A DNA stretch of 64,000 nt from Candidatus Caenarcanales bacterium. GTDB lineage: Bacteria > Cyanobacteriota > Vampirovibrionia > LMEP-6097. Under the pieces are notes generated by a model that saw nothing but the letters and a program-made list of their open reading frames with translations, did not search any database and was not told the origin of the DNA. Position numbers and translations under genes: made by a program. Where the stretch lies: NCBI GenBank assembly GCA_013216135.1, contig JABSOS010000006.1, forward strand, positions 103,739-167,738, written 5' to 3'. Positions 58,461 to 64,000 of this stretch are shown in pieces (the stretch's first letter is position 1; each line of letters begins with the position of its first letter).

Positions 58461-59782
58461 CTATCTAAAAAATATTGTTGAATTGTCTGAAAAACCTAGT
58501 GAGTCATTACACTGAATACTATTAGCTTTATATTCAATCTCTAAACTATTGTTCTTCTTTAAGCTTAGTAAGATTACTTTTGTGATATCGGTATCTGCTT
58601 GATTGAATTGTCCTAGATGAGCTTCATAGCAATGAATAGAATTGTCATTTTTTACTTCGGAGAATTTTTGGTTTATGAAGCCTTGTTCTTCACTTACTTC
58701 TGGTTCAAAAAGGTAAATGTCACTTTCTAAGTTTTTGATTAAACCTCCATTACTGATGACACCTAGGTTTTTATCAAAGTTACTATAGACTAAAGCTATG
58801 CTTTCACTCTCTGGACCGGGTACTACTGCATTCTCTGAGAACCATCTTCCTTGAGCGCTGTTTCTTATATCATAATTAAAATCTCCACAAGCAGGTTCTG
58901 TTAAAGGTTTAGTATCGTAGTAACCTAAATAAGTCTCCAGTTGTTTTTTCATTTCTGGACTAAAATAGTCAATGCCACAGACTGTAAAGGCTGTGATTTG
59001 GTCGGGATCTTCATTCTTCCAGCGATTTTTACTCACGATATTATGAGCTGAAATACTTTTATCAAATAAGCCAAAATCTAAGGCATTGTTGTAATTATCA
59101 CCACCTGCGTAACCTAACTGATTTCCAGCTTCTTTATCCACATTTACTCTTGCTTCACACCTACTAAAATCGTCAGTGCCGACATTAGTAGTTCTACAGC
59201 TTTTATTTGCTTCATATAATTTTTGTAGGTCCGAATTTAATTCAGTTACATGTAAGAAATAACCTGAGAGATTATCGTTAAAGCGAGAGCGAATATCATA
59301 GATATCAGGGAAATTTGGACCTAAATTTGCACCAATTTTAAAAATGTTCATATCAGCTGGAGCAAATACGGGGGATTTAGCTGAAGGGCTATTGAAATCT
59401 CCTTCAATCTCTTTTCTTAAATGGAAATATAGATGTTTAGTCGGTAAAGTATGCTCCGGAGGAGCAAAGTTTCCTAGAGGAATTATTGTTCTGAGATCTT
59501 CAAGAACTAAGGGGCTTTGCGTAAATCTTACTGAGCTAGATTCAGAGCTAGAATCATCAGTTCTTTTCCCTTTTCCTTTGCGTTTAGATTTTCTTTTTCG
59601 TTTTTTACGATTTTTTTTTTAGTATTATAAAATTCTTTATTTGTAGTAATTAAAGTTTGAGAAGTTCCATCTAGATTAGCTTTAGCTGGGTTGCTCAACT
59701 TGGGCTCAATTATGAATAACAAAGAAGCGTTCAGAACAAAAAATATTAAATAACTAACTAAAGCCTTTTTCATAGACACCAT
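58461..59782 (-). CDS. Secreted M23-like (degenerate) protein, reading frame broken at an A10 tract
   Basis: Two adjoining minus-strand frames form one gene. The first (59782 to 59528) starts MVSMKKALVSYLIFFVLNAS, a signal peptide. After the codons N-T-K-K-K the frame meets ten consecutive adenines (59611-59620 on the plus strand are T10). The other frame then runs open without an ATG through a Lys/Arg/Ser-rich linker to NFAPPEHTLPTKHLYFHL, VFAPADMNIFKI and on to the stop at 58461. LGYAGG...NALDFGL and ACGDF...SAQGRWFSENA recall a family of lipoproteins related to M23 peptidases but without a clear zinc site. Eight or eleven A's instead of ten would restore one frame of about 440 codons. Cause: slippage, phase variation or assembly error. 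Confidence 0.7.
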
Positions 59783-59863
59783 CCTCTTACATATATAAAA
59801 CGGATGTTTTGATCTGAGTCTTTAGAAATTTAACTTATTCTTATCCTTAAATTTTTATAATCT

Positions 59864-60073
59864 TCAAGGCAGTAAACTTAATAGGAATTGTGCTTGAGCA
59901 TTGGCTTGTGTGACCATACTTACACTAGTTTGTTGTTGAATTTGGTTGCTTGTAAACTTAGCAGATTCCTTAGCCATGTCTGTATCGTTTACCTGTGATT
60001 TATATTTAGAAAATTCTATTTTTTGGTCCTTCTTGATAATCGAATTGAGCCTCGAAATGAGAGCGATTTCCAT
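59864..60073 (-). CDS. C-terminal flagellin-like minigene (69 residues)
   Basis: The product MEIALISRLNSIIKKDQK... matches only the C-terminal D1/D0 helices of flagellin: VNDTDMAKESAKF, then NQIQQQTSVSMVTQANAQAQ and the terminal LLSLLP, equivalent to the family's D(T/A)DMAKE...NQILQQAGxSMLAQAN...LSLL. The frame is open 13 codons upstream of the ATG and these residues also look flagellin-like (GIEALK), but it is closed by a TGA, so no N-terminal D0/D1 or variable domain is encoded. It is either a relic of a deleted flagellin gene or a small protein that caps, chaperones or competes in filament assembly. No ribosome site is apparent at the ATG. Confidence 0.7.
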   Translation of the reverse strand: MEIALISRLNSIIKKDQKIEFSKYKSQVNDTDMAKESAKFTSNQIQQQTSVSMVTQANAQAQFLLSLLP

Positions 60074-60204
60074 CTTTAAAGCTTCTATTCCACCAATTCT
60101 ATATATTGGTCAAATAATCTAGAACTTTAGGTCTATATCTCCAGGCTAAATCTAATCTTTACTTAAAAGTAAATATTTCCTCGCAAAAGCATGCTCATTT
60201 ACGT

Positions 60205-60210
60205 TAAAAT
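60205..60210 (+). promoter_or_regulatory. -10 box of trhP, leaderless spacing
   Basis: TAAAAT is followed by 7 nt (AATACGT) and then the ATG at 60218. The position supports the internal ATG as start of the peptidase U32 gene rather than the one at 60191. Confidence 0.45.
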
Positions 60211-60217
60211 AATACGT

Positions 60218-61633
60218 ATGACATCAGAACTTGAACTTTTAATGCCTGGGGGAAGCTTTGAAAAAGTAAAGCACGCACTAGCATATGGAGCTGACGCAGT
60301 ATATGTAGGTGTGCCTCGTTATAGCCTTCGTGCCCGTGAAAATGAATTTTTCGATATAGATTTAGTACAGGAGACTGTCGACTATGTTCACAAACAAGGT
60401 AAAAAAGCGTATTTAACTTGTAATATTTACGCTCACAACAATAAAATAAATGGCTTCATGGAAGCTATGGCTGAAATGATGCACTGTAAGCCAGATGCTT
60501 TCATCATGACTGACCCTGGTTTAATAGCTCTTACTAAAGAAAAATTCCCAGAAGCCACTATTCACTTATCTACTCAAGCTAATAATACTAACTGGGCTCA
60601 AGCTAAGTTTTGGAAAGACTATGGCGTGGATAGAATTATCCTAGCTCGTGAACTGCAGGTTAAAGAAATTCGTGAAATCCATGAAAATGTTCCTGATGTT
60701 GAGCTGGAAGCTTTCGTTCATGGTTCTATTTGCATGGCTTACTCTGGAAGATGTTTACTTTCTAACTACTTAAGTTATAGAGATGCTAACCAAGGAACTT
60801 GTTCTCATAGCTGTCGTTGGGGTTTTAAAGTATACGCTAATGACGATGAAAGATACGATGCTATGGGACATTTCGATGACGTTGATAAGAATTATGTTCC
60901 CCTTGAAGGTGAATTTGCTCTAGAAGAGCCTCAGCGTAAAGGTGAATACATGACTGTAGATGAAGATGAGTATGGTACTTACATCATGAACTCTAAAGAC
61001 CTTTGTGCAATTGATTATCTGAAAGATTTAATCGAAGCTGGGGTTATCAGCTTCAAAGTTGAAGGACGTAATAAAACTGAATACTACGCAAGTATCGTAG
61101 CTAGAGCTTATAGAAGAGCTTTAGATGAACTTCAAGCTGAAGGTAAATTGAGTCAAGAGACTCGTAACAATACACTCTTTGAGCTTTCTACTACAGCTAA
61201 TCGTGGTTTTATTCCTGGTTTCTACGCTAGAAATGCTAAAGCCAAAGCGCAGGAATTAGAGAAAGATCACTGTGTGCAAACGCACTTGTTTGCAGGAAAG
61301 CTTGTCAACTATGATCCACAAAGTCAAGTAGCTGAGCTTCAAGTTAAAAACCGTTTAGATAAAGGCGATAAGATTACTTTTATTAGCCCAAGTCAAGAAT
61401 TTGAATTAGAGTTAGGCGATTTCTTCTATAAAGGTCACCCTGAATTTATTCCAGAAGGTGTTAGAGAAAATCAGATTAAAGTAACAGAGCACGCTCACGG
61501 TGGTGGTAACAATATTTTTGTTAAAATGCCTCAAGCTTTAGGCGAAGGTTTTGAGCATGCGATCTTTAGAATGGAGTATAAAGAAGCGCAGACTTTAAGA
61601 CAGAGAACGCCACAGCCAGCAGAGGCATCATAG
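60218..61633 (+). CDS. trhP: Peptidase U32 family tRNA hydroxylation protein (TrhP/YegQ type)
   Basis: A 471-residue U32 family protein. The N-terminus LELLMPGGSFEKVKHALAYG, YVGVPRYSLRAR and NIYAHNNK, and the central STQANNTNW, ARELQVKEI, FVHGSICMAYSGRCLLS and RDANQGTCSHSCRW blocks match E. coli YegQ closely, including its cysteine cluster. TrhP converts U34 to 5-hydroxyuridine in tRNA, using prephenate and probably an iron-sulfur cluster. I take ATG 60218 (MTSELELL) rather than 60191, because the -10 box is 7 nt before it and homologues start here. Older annotations call this family collagenase-like peptidases. Confidence 0.92.
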   Translation: MTSELELLMPGGSFEKVKHALAYGADAVYVGVPRYSLRARENEFFDIDLVQETVDYVHKQGKKAYLTCNIYAHNNKINGFMEAMAEMMHCKPDAFIMTDPGLIALTKEKFPEATIHLSTQANNTNWAQAKFWKDYGVDRIILARELQVKEIREIHENVPDVELEAFVHGSICMAYSGRCLLSNYLSYRDANQGTCSHSCRWGFKVYANDDERYDAMGHFDDVDKNYVPLEGEFALEEPQRKGEYMTVDEDEYGTYIMNSKDLCAIDYLKDLIEAGVISFKVEGRNKTEYYASIVARAYRRALDELQAEGKLSQETRNNTLFELSTTANRGFIPGFYARNAKAKAQELEKDHCVQTHLFAGKLVNYDPQSQVAELQVKNRLDKGDKITFISPSQEFELELGDFFYKGHPEFIPEGVRENQIKVTEHAHGGGNNIFVKMPQALGEGFEHAIFRMEYKEAQTLRQRTPQPAEAS

Positions 61634-61638
61634 TAAGT

Positions 61639-62772
61639 CTAATCTTTCAAGACTCTTTGTTTTTTAAAGTTAAAGATGAAGCTATAGCTGAGCCAGATTA
61701 AAGCGACGCAGAATATTATTGATATAAAACGCAGACCGATAGAAGTTTCTATGAAGAAGCAGCCTGAGGCTGCGAAAACTAAAGTAAGTGAATAAACGAC
61801 GTATGAAATTTGTTTATGGTTAAGACCTAGGTTTTCGAGCTGGTGATGAATATGTTCAGAGTCAGCTTGCATAATTTCTTTATTCTTTGACCACCTGCGC
61901 CATATAGCTAAGGCTAAGTCTAGTAGAGGCATGGCGAAAATTAATAAAATCACAGGGCTTAAAATTACTACAGTAACTTTCTTGGTGAGACCTAAACAAG
62001 AAATACAAGCGAGTATAAAACCTAAAAGGTAGGCACCGTTATCCCCGAGAAAAATCCGGGCTGGATTAAAGTTGTAGCGCAGGAAGCCCATACTCGCTCC
62101 AGCTAATGTTGCCGCGAGTACTGCTGCATCTGGTCTGTAAAGAATGGGACTTAAGTTTATTGCCCAAATGCTAATAGCACTAATTATGGAAACCCCTACA
62201 GCAAGACCATCTACACCATCAATTAAATTAATGGCATTTGTGATTAATATTAGGAAAAGTACTGTAAGTAAAAAGCTTAGCCATAGTTCTAATTTGATAT
62301 GCGCGCTTTGACTTTGATCAAATAAATGAAGAGGATTTATAAAAAACTTAATTCTTAAACCCATGAAAAAAGTTACAGTAGCTGCAAGTAGCTGCCCAAT
62401 TAGTTTTACCTTGCAATTAAGTGGTTTAAGGTCATCAAGTAAGCCGATAAGAAATATAATGCTACTGCCTGTTGCAATAGCTTCTAGCTCTAAATGTTTT
62501 ATACCGAAAGGTGTGTAACGACCATAGGTTATTAGATAAATCACTGTGGTAAGTACGATTGCAACTAATATCGCCAAGCCACCTAAACGTGGTGTTAAGT
62601 GATTTTTCTCAAGCTGAAGCTTGGAGTAATAACGCTCAGGTTCTGAATCTCTTTTCGGAAGGAGTTCAGCTCTTTCTTTAATTATCGGAGTGATATAAAA
62701 AGCAATTAATAGTGCAATAAAAAATGCAATGGGTTGAGAATTGCTATGCTCAAATATCGTAGTCAAGTTCAT
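61639..62772 (-). CDS. Undecaprenyl-phosphate GlcNAc-1-phosphate transferase (WecA/TagO type)
   Basis: A 377-residue membrane protein with about eleven hydrophobic segments. Family motifs: FLIGLLDDLKPL (Asp-Asp pair), NAINLIDGVDGLA (metal/nucleotide site), RIFLGDNGAY and HIHHQLENLGL (the HIHH motif typical of WecA/TagO). It transfers GlcNAc-1-P from UDP-GlcNAc, the GlmU product, to undecaprenyl phosphate, starting surface glycan or O-antigen synthesis. MraY is less likely given HIHH. Its start overlaps bioA by 23 bp, which hints at translational coupling although the functions are unrelated. Confidence 0.92.
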   Translation of the reverse strand: MNLTTIFEHSNSQPIAFFIALLIAFYITPIIKERAELLPKRDSEPERYYSKLQLEKNHLTPRLGGLAILVAIVLTTVIYLITYGRYTPFGIKHLELEAIATGSSIIFLIGLLDDLKPLNCKVKLIGQLLAATVTFFMGLRIKFFINPLHLFDQSQSAHIKLELWLSFLLTVLFLILITNAINLIDGVDGLAVGVSIISAISIWAINLSPILYRPDAAVLAATLAGASMGFLRYNFNPARIFLGDNGAYLLGFILACISCLGLTKKVTVVILSPVILLIFAMPLLDLALAIWRRWSKNKEIMQADSEHIHHQLENLGLNHKQISYVVYSLTLVFAASGCFFIETSIGLRFISIIFCVALIWLSYSFIFNFKKQRVLKD

Positions 62773-64000
62773 TGATTACTTCTTTGATACTCCTTAAGCA
62801 GTGTTCAAGTGAGTGAACAGTAATAGTATATGGTGGGAGGAAATATAGAGTATTACCTAGTGGTCTTAGTAGAATGCCTCTCTCTAAGAATTTTTGATGA
62901 AGGTGAGCACCTAAGCTATCAAAATAGCTACTCTCTTTAGCTGTCTCAAATTCAATTGCAGCAATGCCACCAATAAATCTTAAGTTACGAACTAGAGGGT
63001 GCATCTGCACTTCTTCTACTTTTAGTGCTTGCCGCATTTTAGTGTTAATGAACTTTACATCGTCTAAACGTTTTTCATTTACATAAAGGTCATAGCTAGC
63101 ATTTGCTGTTGCGCAGGCTATAGGATTACCTGTGTATGAATGTCCATGGAAAAATGCTTTTAATTTCGAATCGTCGTAGAATGCCGAGTATATTTCATCG
63201 TTACACACAGTAAGGCTAAGCGCCATGTAACCCGCTGTTAGACCTTTAGAAAGGCAGATTATATCTGGAACTATTACAGCTTCTTTACAAGCAAAGTCGT
63301 CACCAGTTCTGCCAAAGCCTGTAAAGACTTCATCTGCGATGAAAATGATACCCGTTTCCCGAGTAAGTTTTCTGAGTTTTTGGAGGAACTCTTTACTGTA
63401 GAATTTCATACCTCCAGCTGCTTGAACTAATGGTTCTACAATAATACAAGCATATTTATTAGGATGGAGTTGGATAAGCTTTTCTATCTCAGCGATAGTT
63501 TGATCACCAGCTTTTTGCATTTCTGCTTCGACAAATTTGTCGTATTCTTCCATGCTCAGGTTTTTATCTCTTTTCCCAAACTTAGGTGCTGGAGAGCTAA
63601 CAAAGTCTACTGGGAATAATAAACTTTTAAAGGCTTGAGTATGATAACCAGAGCCACTCGATGACATTGCACCTACAGTATCGCCGTGGTAACTATCTTT
63701 CAGAGCGATTACACGTTTTCTATTTTCTTTTCCTTGGTTGTGCCAGTATTGAATTGCCATTTTGATGGCAACTTCAACTGCTGTTGATCCGTTGTCTGAG
63801 AAGAATACACGATTTAAAGCAGGAGCAGTTTCGTGAGGGTTAGTCATGTCAATTCTAGGTAAAAGGCGACGAATCCTATCAGCAAGTTCAATTGCTGGTT
63901 CATGAGTGAAACCTGCAAAAATCACATGTTCAAGTTTATCTATCTGCTCTTTGATTTTTTCATTGATATATTTATTGCAATGACCGTGGATATTTACCCA
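62750..64000 (-). CDS. bioA: Adenosylmethionine-8-amino-7-oxononanoate aminotransferase, 5' end missing
   Basis: A class III PLP aminotransferase of biotin synthesis. The minus-strand frame is open to the right edge, beginning inside the protein at WVNIHGHCNKYINEKI and LEHVIFAGFTHEPA, which match BioA N-terminal blocks. Further on are RVFFSDNGSTAVEVAIKMA, LKDSYHGDTVGAMS and LSKGLTAGYMALS, the last holding the PLP lysine. It uses S-adenosylmethionine to aminate KAPA to DAPA. About 30-40 residues at the N-terminus lie outside the window, so a start inside the window would be artificial. The 3' end overlaps wecA by 23 bp. Confidence 0.95.
   Translation of the reverse strand, partial: WVNIHGHCNKYINEKIKEQIDKLEHVIFAGFTHEPAIELADRIRRLLPRIDMTNPHETAPALNRVFFSDNGSTAVEVAIKMAIQYWHNQGKENRKRVIALKDSYHGDTVGAMSSSGSGYHTQAFKSLLFPVDFVSSPAPKFGKRDKNLSMEEYDKFVEAEMQKAGDQTIAEIEKLIQLHPNKYACIIVEPLVQAAGGMKFYSKEFLQKLRKLTRETGIIFIADEVFTGFGRTGDDFACKEAVIVPDIICLSKGLTAGYMALSLTVCNDEIYSAFYDDSKLKAFFHGHSYTGNPIACATANASYDLYVNEKRLDDVKFINTKMRQALKVEEVQMHPLVRNLRFIGGIAAIEFETAKESSYFDSLGAHLHQKFLERGILLRPLGNTLYFLPPYTITVHSLEHCLRSIKEVINELDYDI

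Noticed and set aside
59344..59622. 92-codon plus-strand frame across the M23-like gene
   Set aside because: Its complement encodes the linker and conserved start of the M23-like protein, so the plus-strand frame is a shadow. Its open length only reflects the broken minus-strand gene.
1..64000. CRISPR array, tRNA or rRNA genes, insertion sequences
   Set aside because: No regularly spaced repeats, no TTCRANNY-type tRNA arms with matching acceptor stems, no rRNA sequence and no transposase were seen on reading both strands; this was a visual check only.

Overview
This 64 kb window is A+T-rich, densely packed bacterial chromosome from a Gram-negative, flagellated organism. The envelope evidence is lipid A synthesis (lpxA), the lipoprotein pathway (lgt, lspA), predicted lipoproteins, a periplasmic multi-haem peroxidase and a class D beta-lactamase. 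Flagellar genes are flgK and flgL paralogues, fliI and a flagellin C-terminal minigene. The lineage cannot be fixed from this sequence. Low G+C, dispersed flagellar genes, a HTH-only LuxR protein and many orphan genes would fit a candidate group such as Vampirovibrionia/Melainabacteria, but that is inference. I saw no rRNA, tRNA, CRISPR array, insertion sequence or phage module.

Layout. 1-4.6 kb (minus): an overlapping operon gcvP - lipA - lipoate ligase/octanoyltransferase - lpd for glycine cleavage and lipoylation. 4.7-7.1 kb: an O-antigen ligase-like membrane protein, a two-helix membrane protein and lspA. 7.1-8.2 kb: a decayed MazF-type toxin-antitoxin operon. 8.2-10.3 kb: nadA and a renalase-like flavoprotein. 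10.4-16.3 kb: a gene broken by a stop codon, a coiled-coil protein, trxA, a thioredoxin lipoprotein, lpxA, def, a class D beta-lactamase and a small LuxR-type regulator. 16.3-21.4 kb: argS, an unknown gene, an ApaG-HspQ fusion and glmU.

21.4-32.7 kb (all minus) is the most unusual block: flgK-flgL-flgL-flgK in tandem followed by six orphan genes. 32.8-41.7 kb (plus): mnmA, a large pentapeptide-repeat protein coupled to pyrB-pyrK, a sulfotransferase, grpE, a TrkA-type K+ regulator and truA. 41.7-49.3 kb: a large secreted protein, two orphans, lgt, a methyltransferase, a sugar-phosphate transferase and fliI. 49.4-54.6 kb: an orphan, a 2-oxoglutarate/Fe(II) oxygenase-like protein, and atpA-rplD-rplW split off from their usual operons. 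54.6-64 kb: a tri-haem peroxidase, orphans, a tandem-thioredoxin lipoprotein, an RTX-like acidic protein, an M23-like secreted protein broken at an A10 tract, the flagellin minigene, trhP, a wecA/tagO-type transferase and bioA (partial).

Two themes recur. First, many transcription units appear to start from a TGC-TANNNT extended -10 box only 6-11 nt from the start codon, suggesting leaderless or nearly leaderless mRNAs. Second, at least three genes are interrupted by frameshifts or stops (MazF-like toxin, the 10.46 kb gene, the A10-tract gene) and a fourth may be. This could be genuine decay, slippage or assembly error; raw reads would tell.
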